From assembly GCA_942493245.1 (NCBI GenBank), contig OW818685.1, forward strand, positions 4,526,001 through 4,590,000: a DNA stretch of 64,000 nt, written 5' to 3'. A program made the translations under genes and the position numbers. This document shows, in pieces, positions 8,771 to 16,447 of this stretch. A model generated the notes under the pieces. It was not told the origin of the DNA, did not search any database, and worked only from the letters and a program-made list of their open reading frames with translations. Positions within the stretch are counted from its first letter, which is position 1. Each line of letters starts with the position of its first letter. The stretch is from DAOPYU01 sp942493245. Lineage in GTDB: Bacteria > Sumerlaeota > Sumerlaeia > UBA8349.

Positions 8771-9066
8771 TGCCAAAAAGAATCTTCATTAATGACACGG
8801 AGTCAGGTGTTCCAGACCCAAGTCCCGTCAGGGACTTCTGACAATAGCCCAGCGCTTCAGCGCTGGGTTCAGGATCATCCCTTTTCCCGTCCCGGAGGGA
8901 CGGCTTGTCGGTTACCCCCGGTTTTTCAGTCGTCCCTCCGGGACGAATTGTCTGTGGATCGCTTTCCCACCGTTGAAACGGTGGGCTACTTTCTTGCCGT
9001 CCCTCCGGGACGGAACGGCTGATTCTCAGAACCTACAATCGGAATAATGAAGATTCTTTCTGGCAA
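8771..9066. repeat. Composite hairpin element with 21-bp terminal inverted repeats
   Basis: A ~296-base non-coding block bounded by TTGCCAAAAAGAATCTTCAT at the left and its near-exact reverse complement at the right (20 of 21 positions match). Inside are at least four GC-rich hairpins: AGCCCAGCGCTTCAGCGCTG, three copies of a CGTCCC-type stem with GGGACG (two as CCCTCCGGGACG, one inverted), and CCCACCGTTGAAACGGTGGG. It has the outline of a MITE or of a mobile structured RNA element. No open frame in it is convincing. Confidence 0.65.
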
Positions 9067-9106
9067 TTGCTCTAATCTCACCCCTTCCCCTCTTGGACCG
9101 CTCTAT

Positions 9107-9204
9107 GTTGAACCCTTGCAGGGTTCGCGAGAGGGATGTCTTTTCCCAGGGCGACGCTGCGCTCGCCCTGGGCTATCGTATGTATAAGCCCTTCGGGCTT
9201 TTTA
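9107..9204. repeat. Second hairpin cluster upstream of the 9371 gene
   Basis: Three adjacent hairpins occur: GAACCCTTGCAGGGTTC (9110-9126), CCAGGGCG...CGCCCTGG around 9147-9170, and AAGCCCTTCGGGCTT followed by TTTA (9186-9204). The last has a 6-bp stem, a 3-base loop and T residues, so it could act as a terminator or attenuator ahead of the gene at 9371. A related CCTGGGGC...GCCCCAGG hairpin lies at about 19491-19518. Confidence 0.5.
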
Positions 9205-9370
9205 CCCCCCATAGATCCGGTTGATCACAACCATCCTTCCCACAAATTCGAGAGATGCACCCCGCCAACCGGCTGTTGCGAAAATCGAATTGATTTCTCA
9301 AACTTACTGTGACACGTTGAAAAGCGCCTGTTGCGGCAGTTGTGGGCAAAATTCTTCGAAGGAGAATGGC

Positions 9371-10957
9371 ATGAATCGGTTTTGGTGGCTCCTGGGCCTC
9401 GCGGTGTTCTGGGTATGCGTCGGGGGCGGTTTTATCCTCTACACCTCCGCGGCCAGACCGGACGGCACTCTGGACGAGGCCATCCAGGAATTGCGAAGAA
9501 TGAAAATTGAGAGAGATCTTGTCTCTGAGGAATCGCCTCAGGCGACGGAGGAATTTTTCCGGAAAAGCGAAGAGCAGTTGAGGGCCATGGAAGAAGAGAA
9601 GGAAAAGACGGCAAAAGAAGGCCGTAAGGCTCAGTTTCCGGACAGTTTGATAGACGAGCATCGGCAACGGATGATGAGCGCTCGTGAGAGATCGGGAGAA
9701 CGCGGGAAAGCCAGAGTCGAGTCCATGTTGCAGGCCGACCTGAAACGATATCGCGAGGAATTCGAGAAGATCTACGATATCCCGCACACCACCCTGAGTC
9801 CGGAAGAAATCGAGAAAGAATGGGTTAAGGACCTCTGGTATCAGGTGGACTATCAGAAGCACCTGCGCGAGTTTCCGGACTCTAATGGGAATTTGCTCCT
9901 CGAAATTCGAGGACGGGTAATCGATCAGGATGGGAATCCCGTTCCAGAGGCGGAGATTACATTTATGACAGGTGTCCTGAAGGGACGGACTTCTTCACGT
10001 GTTGAAACGATAACAGTCAAAACAAACGGAAAAGGTGTTTATCACGTCGAGAATAAACATGGGGACGATCTCGGACTTCAAAAGATTGCCGCCGTGGGAT
10101 ATCGATATTTTCCGGAGAGTCAGCCGATCCGTTCTTTCATGGGACAGGCCTTTCACGGAACGCTGGATATGCAGCGAATTCGGCGAGGCGAAAATGCTCC
10201 GGGGAATTATGTCGAATTTATTCTTTGGAAGGAGGTGGGGCGAACAGAAAAAGTGGTGGTGCGGGGGGCAAGAAAAGAAAGTATGGGGTTATTCGGAGTA
10301 GGTGGCTTTAAGTTAGAAATTGGAGATAATACTCAGGTCTGTGCCTATGCCTTCGATCTGTTCAAGGATTGGTGTGATTGGGTTTCTATCAATGCCATTT
10401 CTCGGATCGATGAGCGGAAAAGACAAGAGATAAGACTGGAAGGGGATAAAAACCCCTTTTACCAGACAAAATTGAGCACTAAGGGCGATGTGTTGCCGGA
10501 CCCGAAAGAATACGAGGGAAAGGGGGATTTCGTCGCCCAGATTTTTGCATCTCCTATACAACCCACATCACTCGATGAACCGAGACAAGCAATCCTGAGG
10601 ATTACGGCCATAGAGGGGGGAGTTGCTGCAAACCCCCAGAAGAGTTTTCTGGCGCCGGAGGAGGGTTACCAACCCTTTATGGAGTTTCCTGTGGATTTAT
10701 CAGCGAATGCCGTGAGGGTGCTCTTTTTCCTGAAATCCCGCGGGGGGCAGGTTTATTCCCGAATGATGGCGAAAATCGATGCATTTGGGAAAAGGAACGA
10801 TGCAACAGGGGAATGGAATAGTTATAAAGTCAATATTCAATTTAGCGGTATTATCAGCCCAACCGGGAGTCGGGTTCTGGAACCGGAAGGCCCCGTATAT
10901 ACCCAGGAAGAGACATTGTCGTTTTCTACGCGGGACTGGAAGCTGGTGGAAAAATAG
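9371..10957 (+). CDS. Membrane-anchored protein with carboxypeptidase-regulatory-like domain
   Basis: A 528-residue protein. Residues ~3-28 form one hydrophobic anchor (FWWLLGLAVFWVCVGGGFIL). Residues ~35-150 are highly charged and predicted coiled coil. From about residue 175, ILLEIRGRVIDQDGNPVPEA-like sequence (here LLLEIRGRVIDQDGNPVPEA) starts a beta-sandwich of the carboxypeptidase regulatory-like type, often seen in surface proteins. The ~300 C-terminal residues are not recognised. The start at 9371 has a GAAGGAG ribosome site; the frame is open upstream but lacks a signal. The gene is less GC-rich than rpsB/tsf next to it. It is probably periplasmic and anchored in the inner membrane; function unknown. 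Confidence 0.7.
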   Translation: MNRFWWLLGLAVFWVCVGGGFILYTSAARPDGTLDEAIQELRRMKIERDLVSEESPQATEEFFRKSEEQLRAMEEEKEKTAKEGRKAQFPDSLIDEHRQRMMSARERSGERGKARVESMLQADLKRYREEFEKIYDIPHTTLSPEEIEKEWVKDLWYQVDYQKHLREFPDSNGNLLLEIRGRVIDQDGNPVPEAEITFMTGVLKGRTSSRVETITVKTNGKGVYHVENKHGDDLGLQKIAAVGYRYFPESQPIRSFMGQAFHGTLDMQRIRRGENAPGNYVEFILWKEVGRTEKVVVRGARKESMGLFGVGGFKLEIGDNTQVCAYAFDLFKDWCDWVSINAISRIDERKRQEIRLEGDKNPFYQTKLSTKGDVLPDPKEYEGKGDFVAQIFASPIQPTSLDEPRQAILRITAIEGGVAANPQKSFLAPEEGYQPFMEFPVDLSANAVRVLFFLKSRGGQVYSRMMAKIDAFGKRNDATGEWNSYKVNIQFSGIISPTGSRVLEPEGPVYTQEETLSFSTRDWKLVEK

Positions 10958-10986
10958 AAACAGGTCGAAAGAGGAAAAATGGAAAA

Positions 10987-11030
10987 GGCCCAAACCGCAC
11001 TGAAACGGTTTGGGCCTCTCTCTATTCTTT
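10987..11030. terminator. Bidirectional terminator between convergent genes
   Basis: A perfect 11-bp stem (GGCCCAAACCG, 10987-10997; complement 11006-11016) with an 8-base loop is followed on the plus strand by a T/C-rich tail and preceded by an A-rich stretch that gives a T-rich tail on the minus strand. It sits between the 3' ends of the 9371 gene and tsf and can serve both. Confidence 0.85.
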
Positions 11031-11072
11031 CATTGCTTGCGCAGAAGCGCCGCTCGCGCGGCGGTACGGGGA

Positions 11073-11987
11073 TTACTCCTCGTCGGCGCCTTCTTCAACG
11101 GTCTCGCCCAGCTGGTAGCGAACGAAACGGACGATCTCGATCTGGCCACCGGCGGTCTTGGAGGTTTCCTTGATCAGGTCGCCCACGCTTTTTTTCTCTT
11201 CCTTCACGAAAGCCTGCTCGATCAGGCAGCTTTCCTTGAAGAACGCCCGCATCTTGCCGTCAACGATTTTGTCGAGCAGGTTCTCCGGCTTGCCTTCCTG
11301 GAGCGCCATGTTGCGATAGACGGACTTCTCGGCTTCGATCACACTGGCCGAAACCGACGAAGAGTCCAGCGCCACGGGGTTGCTGAACGCCACCTGCAGG
11401 CACAGGTCGTTGGCCAGATTGGCGGTCGCGTCCGACTGAGCCACCGCGGCGCTCTCGCAGGCCAGTTCCACCATGACGCCAACCTTGCCGGGCGGGTGGA
11501 TGTACGTGTGGATCATGCCGAACTTCTTGTCGTCCACCTTGAACGCGGTACAACGCGACACGCCCATGTTTTCGCCGATAACGGTCTGCGCGTCGGTCAT
11601 GGCGTCCTTGATCGTCGCGGCGGAACCGGTGACGGGCTTGGCGGCCATCAGGGTCTCGGCGTCACTGGCCTGGATCGCCAGGGCGGTGTCGCAGGCCAGG
11701 GCGGCGAACTCGGTGAAGCGTTCGCTGCGGGCGGCAAAGTCGGTCTCGATATTGATTTCGACCAGAGCGCCGACGGTTTTGCAGTCGGTGATCTTGGCCA
11801 TGATTTTGCCCTCTTTGGTGGCGCGTCCGGCGCGTTTGATCGCCTTGGCGGCGCCTTTTTCGCGCAGCAGCGTGGCGGCGCGCTTGATGTCGCCGTCGCT
11901 TTCCTGCAGGGCCTTTTTACATTCCATCATCCCCACGCCGGTCTGCTCGCGGAGGGTTTTCACAAGTGATGCGCTGATTTCAGCCAC
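11073..11987 (-). CDS. tsf: Elongation factor Ts
   Basis: A 304-residue EF-Ts, the nucleotide-exchange factor for EF-Tu. The N-terminal UBA-like region carries LREQTGVGMMECKKALQESD and the core signature VGALVEINIETDFAAR, both diagnostic. The C-terminal coiled-coil/dimerisation region and the final LGETVEEG segment are present, so the length is normal. I place the start at GTG 11987 because AAAGGAGATAGAACA precedes it and VAEISASLVK matches usual EF-Ts starts. It lies 54 bases downstream of rpsB on the same strand, the classical rpsB-tsf operon, and ends at a bidirectional terminator. Confidence 0.97.
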   Translation of the reverse strand: MAEISASLVKTLREQTGVGMMECKKALQESDGDIKRAATLLREKGAAKAIKRAGRATKEGKIMAKITDCKTVGALVEINIETDFAARSERFTEFAALACDTALAIQASDAETLMAAKPVTGSAATIKDAMTDAQTVIGENMGVSRCTAFKVDDKKFGMIHTYIHPPGKVGVMVELACESAAVAQSDATANLANDLCLQVAFSNPVALDSSSVSASVIEAEKSVYRNMALQEGKPENLLDKIVDGKMRAFFKESCLIEQAFVKEEKKSVGDLIKETSKTAGGQIEIVRFVRYQLGETVEEGADEE

Positions 11988-12041
11988 TGTTCTATCTCCT
12001 TTGATCTTGAAAATCACACACGTATTTCGGACCGGTCACAC

Positions 12042-12986
12042 TCAGCCCAGCACGGGCGGCTGGGGTTTGGGCGGCTCGGGATTGGATTCGCGCACGATCA
12101 TCGGGCTTTCCGGGGTCGGGGCGTCGGAAGCCGGAGCCGTGAAGGCCGGGGTCGGTTCGGGCGCAACCGCGATAAACTGGGGCGCGATCTCACCGGACTC
12201 GAACGGCGAAACGTGCGTGGTGTCGGCGGTCACCACACCCATGACCTGCTGACGGACGCTCTCGGGCAGGACGTTGGGGTTCTCAAGGCCGGAATCCACG
12301 CGCTGGATCATGCCGTCAATGCACGACTCGGCGATCTTCTGGCACACCAGGTTGATTGCGCGGATGGCGTCATCGTTGCCGGGGATCACGATGTCGATCG
12401 GATCGGGGTCGCAGTTGGTGTCCACAATCCCCACGACGGGGATGTTGAGTTTGTTGGCTTCGTGGACGGCGATTTTTTCCTTCTCGGGGTCAATGACGAA
12501 CATGAACGACGGAAGCGCGTTCATGGTCTTGACGCCGTCGAGGTTGCGTTTCAGTTTCTGCAGTTCGTGGTTGATCACGCTCTGCTCTTTTTTCGTGTAT
12601 TTTTCGATCTCGCCCGTCTCGTACATCTTCTCGAGTTCGATCAGACGCCGCACGCGCTTGCCCAGCGTGTCCCAGTTGGTGAGCATGCCGCCCAGCCAGC
12701 GGTTGTTGACGTAGTGCATGCCGCACTGCTGCGCCCAATGCTCGACCGCCTCACGGGCCTGTTTCTTGGTGCCGACGAAAAGGCCGCGCCCGCCCGTGGC
12801 GACGATGTCGCGCACGATCACGCACGCCTCACGCAACAACTTGAGGGTCTTCTTCAAGTCCACGATATAGATATCGTTGCGGTCGGTGTAGATGTACTTC
12901 TTCATTTTCGGGTTCCACCGGCGTTTCTGATGGCCGAAGTGGACCCCAGCTTCCAACAGCTGTTTCATCGAAACGGGCTGCATCAT
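12042..12986 (-). CDS. rpsB: 30S ribosomal protein S2 with long proline-rich tail
   Basis: A 314-residue S2. The start MMQPVSMKQLLEAGVHFGHQ, the RRWNPKMKKYIY block, NNRWLGGMLTNW and the PVVGIVDTNCDPDPIDIVIP block are all classical S2 signatures. Usual S2 is about 230-260 residues; here ~60-70 extra residues after about position 245 are rich in Pro, Ala, Glu and Ser and end PKPQPPVLG. The ATG pair at 12986/12983 is preceded by AGGAG. tsf follows. The upstream frame is open to 13466 but does not look like S2. Confidence 0.97.
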   Translation of the reverse strand: MMQPVSMKQLLEAGVHFGHQKRRWNPKMKKYIYTDRNDIYIVDLKKTLKLLREACVIVRDIVATGGRGLFVGTKKQAREAVEHWAQQCGMHYVNNRWLGGMLTNWDTLGKRVRRLIELEKMYETGEIEKYTKKEQSVINHELQKLKRNLDGVKTMNALPSFMFVIDPEKEKIAVHEANKLNIPVVGIVDTNCDPDPIDIVIPGNDDAIRAINLVCQKIAESCIDGMIQRVDSGLENPNVLPESVRQQVMGVVTADTTHVSPFESGEIAPQFIAVAPEPTPAFTAPASDAPTPESPMIVRESNPEPPKPQPPVLG

Positions 12987-13392
12987 GGTAGGAGGTTCTC
13001 CTGTTTCCGTGGTTATTTCCGCCGCCTCCCTGTTGTCACCCATCGTCCGCCCAAGGCGGTCGAGCACCAGGAAATCCCCGGAAGGCGTGTGAAATGAGGC
13101 GTCTGTGTTTGAATTTTCACTCCCGGAAGGGGACGAAAAGCCGCGCACAAAAACACCTGCTGCCCGTTGAACTCCGCAGGGAGCCACAGGCAAGCCCTTC
13201 TGTATAACAAACCCGCCGGAAAACAGGCAAGAAGATTTCCAGAAAAAAACGAAAGGGAAGTTCATGGGGGAAGTCCCCGTCCGTTCCGGAGGCTTGACAG
13301 GACCGGGGGGATAGTCTTCAATATGGGTTGTTTTTCCAGGCAAGACGCTCGCCTGAAAAGAAATCCTGAACTCATCATAAAGGAATCCCCCC
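12987..13392. other. Divergent intergenic region (rpsB leader)
   Basis: The 406 bases between rpsB and the dehydrogenase gene hold no convincing gene. The rpsB side is long enough for an autoregulatory mRNA leader, as known for S2 in other bacteria, but I cannot see a defined fold by eye. The other side carries the promoter noted at 13294. Confidence 0.4.
13294..13322 (+). promoter_or_regulatory. Sigma70-type promoter for the dehydrogenase gene
   Basis: A consensus -35 (TTGACA, 13294-13299), 17 bases, then TTCAAT (13317-13322, four of six consensus positions). It lies about 70 bases upstream of the ATG at 13393, which has an AAGGA ribosome site. Confidence 0.45.
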
Positions 13393-14313
13393 ATGACACT
13401 CCCCGAAGACTCCCCAAACCACCCCTCGCTCCGCCTTGGCTGGATCGGCGTCGGGGTTATGGGCACTTCGATGGCCGGTCACCTGTTGGCCGCCGGATTT
13501 CCCCTGACTGTTTTCACGCGAACGCGCTCGAAAGCCACAAGACTGTTGGAGCGCGGGGCGGTCTGGGCCGATTCGCCCGCCGAAGTGGCCCACGCCTCCG
13601 ACATAGTCTTCACAATGGTAGGGTTCCCGGACGATGTGCGCGCCGTTTACCTCGGGCCGCAGGGGCTGGTGGCCGCCACCCAACCCGGTTCCGTCCTGGT
13701 GGATATGACCACCACCGAGCCAAGCCTGGCGCGGGAGATTTTCGAGGCCGCCCAGGCAAAAGACGTCTCGACGCTCGACGCGCCCGTCTCGGGTGGCGAC
13801 GTGGGCGCGCGCAACGCCACGCTCTCGATCATGGTGGGGGGCGAAAAGGCGGCTTTCGATCAAGTGTTTCCCCTGTTCGAAAGACTCGGGCGCCACATCG
13901 CCCATCAGGGTCCGGCGGGGTCGGGCCAGCACACGAAAATGTGCAACCAGATCGCCATCGCCGGGACCATGATCGGGGTGTGCGAGAGTCTGCTTTATGG
14001 TTATCGGGCGGGGCTGGATCTGGAAAACATGCTCGCTTCGATTCGCGGGGGCGCGGCGGGGTGCTGGACGCTGGAGAACCTCGCGCCGCGCATTCTGAAG
14101 CGCGACTTCAACCCGGGCTTCTTCGTCGAACACTTTATCAAGGATATGGGGATCGCCCTGCGCGAGGCGCGCGCCCTGCGGCTGGCGCTGCCCGGCCTGG
14201 CGCTGGTCCACCAACTCTACGTCGCGCTCGAGGCGCAGGGCCACGGGCGTTGCGGAACGCAGGCGTTGATTCTGGCCCTCGAGAGCCTGTCGGGATTGCG
14301 GAACGCGGAGTGA
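13393..14313 (+). CDS. Beta-hydroxyacid dehydrogenase (3-hydroxyisobutyrate dehydrogenase family)
   Basis: A 306-residue oxidoreductase. The family features are in order: NAD(P)-binding LGWIGVGVMGTSMAGHLL near residue 15, TRTRSK after the second strand (Arg here favours NADP, though this is weak), the substrate loop DAPVSGGDVGARNATLSIMV near 136-155, and the catalytic lysine region GSGQHTKMCNQI (Lys near 180). Such enzymes oxidise 3-hydroxyisobutyrate, tartronate semialdehyde or succinic semialdehyde; the substrate cannot be set from sequence. It lies 152 bases before the isoprenoid cluster on the same strand, and no functional link is evident. Confidence 0.88.
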   Translation: MTLPEDSPNHPSLRLGWIGVGVMGTSMAGHLLAAGFPLTVFTRTRSKATRLLERGAVWADSPAEVAHASDIVFTMVGFPDDVRAVYLGPQGLVAATQPGSVLVDMTTTEPSLAREIFEAAQAKDVSTLDAPVSGGDVGARNATLSIMVGGEKAAFDQVFPLFERLGRHIAHQGPAGSGQHTKMCNQIAIAGTMIGVCESLLYGYRAGLDLENMLASIRGGAAGCWTLENLAPRILKRDFNPGFFVEHFIKDMGIALREARALRLALPGLALVHQLYVALEAQGHGRCGTQALILALESLSGLRNAE

Positions 14314-14465
14314 GGAGTGGGGGAAGCGGACTCAAGGGAAACCGGACTTCAGGAGAATTGTCTGGTAATTTTCCCGCTCGCTTCCGATAATAAAGAGTCT
14401 CTTGTGGACGGCGGGCTGAGGGGGGCAGGCCCAAGCCTTGAATTAATAAACTTTTGCGAGCCTAC

Positions 14466-15257
14466 ATGCCGGTTTTATTTTGCCATTGCGCCTACACCGA
14501 CCTTTCGCCGGAAACTGCCCGGCGGCAACTTCTGGATAGGTTGACCGCCGCGGGACAGACGGTTTACTCCGTGGCCGATCTGTGTCTGCTGGCCTCCCGG
14601 CGCGACCCGCTCCTGACCGATCTGGCGCGAGTGGACGACCTGATCGTCGTCGCCTGCTATCCCCGCTCCGTCCGCAATCTGCTGCGTTACGCCGGGGTTG
14701 CCGTCCCCGAGACCGCCCGGTTCTACAACCTGCGCGAACAGAGCGCGGACGAGATCCTCGAGGCAATCGTTCCGGTTTTTCCCTCCGATCCAATTGATCT
14801 CCCCTTCCCATTTCCTCTTCCCCAGAAAGACGGCGAGTGGATTCCGTGGTTCCCCGTTCTGGACCGCGAGCGGTGTACGAATTGTAAACAATGCCTCAAC
14901 TTCTGTCTGTTCGGCGTTTACGAAGAAGGGCCGGAGGGGCGGGTCGAGGTGGTGAACCCGTCCGGGTGCAAAACCTACTGCCCGGCCTGCGCGCGCATCT
15001 GTCCGCAGGCGGCCATTATTTTTCCCAAGGTGGGCGACTTGCCCATCAACGGCGCCGAGATCACCGACGAAAACGCCCTGCGGGATATTATACAGGTCAA
15101 TGTCGAATCCATCCTGGGCGCCGATCCCTACGCCGCCCTGCTCGAACGGCGCAAACGCAACGCCACACGCCGACTCAAAAACCGCGACGACGAACGCGCC
15201 CGGACCGAACGCCAGGCCTGGGTCGAACGCGAAGACAAGGACAATTCCTCTAAATGA
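14466..15257 (+). CDS. Di-cluster [4Fe-4S] ferredoxin-like protein of the isoprenoid cluster
   Basis: A 263-residue protein. The N-terminal ~125 residues form an unassigned domain (MPVLFCHCAYTDLSPETARR). From about residue 138 there is a bacterial-ferredoxin fold with two complete cluster motifs: CTNCKQCLNFC (C-x2-C-x2-C-x3-C) and CKTYCPACARICP (C-x3-C-x2-C-x3-C). A charged tail follows. It is probably the electron donor for the radical SAM enzyme, whose start overlaps this stop by four bases (ATGA). The start is set at ATG 14466; a TTG four codons earlier is possible and neither has a strong ribosome site. Related proteins are often annotated only as ferredoxin. Confidence 0.82.
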   Translation: MPVLFCHCAYTDLSPETARRQLLDRLTAAGQTVYSVADLCLLASRRDPLLTDLARVDDLIVVACYPRSVRNLLRYAGVAVPETARFYNLREQSADEILEAIVPVFPSDPIDLPFPFPLPQKDGEWIPWFPVLDRERCTNCKQCLNFCLFGVYEEGPEGRVEVVNPSGCKTYCPACARICPQAAIIFPKVGDLPINGAEITDENALRDIIQVNVESILGADPYAALLERRKRNATRRLKNRDDERARTERQAWVEREDKDNSSK

Positions 15258-16447
15258 TCGCGGCCCTGACCCGACGCATGCTCACCGAGACGCAGCCGCG
15301 CCTGCTGTGGAAGTTTCTCTACGATTTCGGCTGGAAAGGGATGCGCTCGGTCCAGAAGTTCGAGAAACGCCTCGAACGGGGGGAATTTTTCCCCGCGTTC
15401 CTTTTCCTGTCCGTCACAAACAACTGCAACCTCTCCTGTCAGGGGTGCTGGTGTACCCCCTCCAATCCACCCAAACAACTCAGCCTCGACACAATGGACA
15501 ATATCGTCGAGGCGTCCAAACGGCAGGGGTCTTACTTCTTCGGAATTCTGGGCGGCGAACCGCTCCTCCACCCCGACGTGCTGGAACTCATCCGCCGCCA
15601 CCCGGACGCCTACTTCCTGCTGTTCACCAACGGCCTCCTGCTCACCGACTCGATCGCGCGCGAGCTCAACCAACTGGGGAACGTCAGCCCCCTCATCAGT
15701 GTCGAGGGGCTTGGGCCGGTCAGCGACGAGCGGCGCGGTGGACGGGACGTGTACGAGCGGACGCTGAGCGGGGTCGAGGCGTGCCGGAAACACCATCTCA
15801 TCACCGGCGTGGCGACCAGCCTGTGCCAGTCGAACGTGGCCGACCTGGCCACCGAGCGTTTTCTGCGCGACCTGATCGCGCGCGGGGTGCATTACGCCTG
15901 GTATTACATTTACCGTCCTGTTGGCCCCAAACCCGCGCCGGAGCTGGCGCTGACAGCGGAACAAGTGCTTGCGGTCCGGCGCTTTATTGTGGATATTCGA
16001 GCAAGACTGCCGATCGCGGTAGTGGATGCCTACTGGGACGCGCAAGGCGGGGCGCTCTGCCCGGCAGTGGTCGGCATGGCGCACCACATCAGCCCGTCGG
16101 GCGACATCGAGCCGTGTCCGCCCATGCAGTTCGCGAAGGACAACGTGGGAGATGGACGCAATCTGGAACAGATCTTCGCCGACTCGGAATTTCTGAAACG
16201 GTTTCGCCAGGTGGTCTCGCAGGCGACCCAGGGGTGTCCCATTCTGGAAAATCCGGCTCTTCTGAAACGCTTTCTGGAAGAGTCTGGCGCGTATGACTCG
16301 AGCGGTCGGGGTACGGCGTTCGAGGAACTGGCCCGCATGGAGGTGCTCCCGAGCCACCACCTGCCGGAGCAGGAAATCCCGGAAAAACACTGGGCCTACC
16401 GCCTGGCCAAAAAGTACTGGTTTTTCGGATTTGGAGCGTATGGTTGA
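15254..16447 (+). CDS. Radical SAM enzyme
   Basis: A 397-residue radical SAM protein. The cluster-binding motif CNLSCQGC (C-x3-C-x2-C) lies near residue 57-64, followed by the GGEPLL motif (near 97) that binds the SAM amino group. A second set of cysteines, in GALCPAVVGMAHHISPSGDI and EPCPPMQF, resembles a reduced SPASM-type auxiliary site. It is unlike the hopanoid enzyme HpnH that I know by its motif context. It overlaps the ferredoxin gene by ATGA and the next gene by TGATG, so the three products are made together. The substrate is probably a polyprenyl or triterpenoid product of the neighbours (inference). Confidence 0.88.
   Translation: MIAALTRRMLTETQPRLLWKFLYDFGWKGMRSVQKFEKRLERGEFFPAFLFLSVTNNCNLSCQGCWCTPSNPPKQLSLDTMDNIVEASKRQGSYFFGILGGEPLLHPDVLELIRRHPDAYFLLFTNGLLLTDSIARELNQLGNVSPLISVEGLGPVSDERRGGRDVYERTLSGVEACRKHHLITGVATSLCQSNVADLATERFLRDLIARGVHYAWYYIYRPVGPKPAPELALTAEQVLAVRRFIVDIRARLPIAVVDAYWDAQGGALCPAVVGMAHHISPSGDIEPCPPMQFAKDNVGDGRNLEQIFADSEFLKRFRQVVSQATQGCPILENPALLKRFLEESGAYDSSGRGTAFEELARMEVLPSHHLPEQEIPEKHWAYRLAKKYWFFGFGAYG

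Noticed and set aside
8419..9204. CRISPR array
   Set aside because: The repeats are different hairpin families with no regular spacer length and no cas genes nearby.
15254..16447. HpnH (adenosylhopane radical SAM enzyme)
   Set aside because: The sequence around the CX3CX2C motif and the later cysteines differ from HpnH as I know it, so I do not assign that name.
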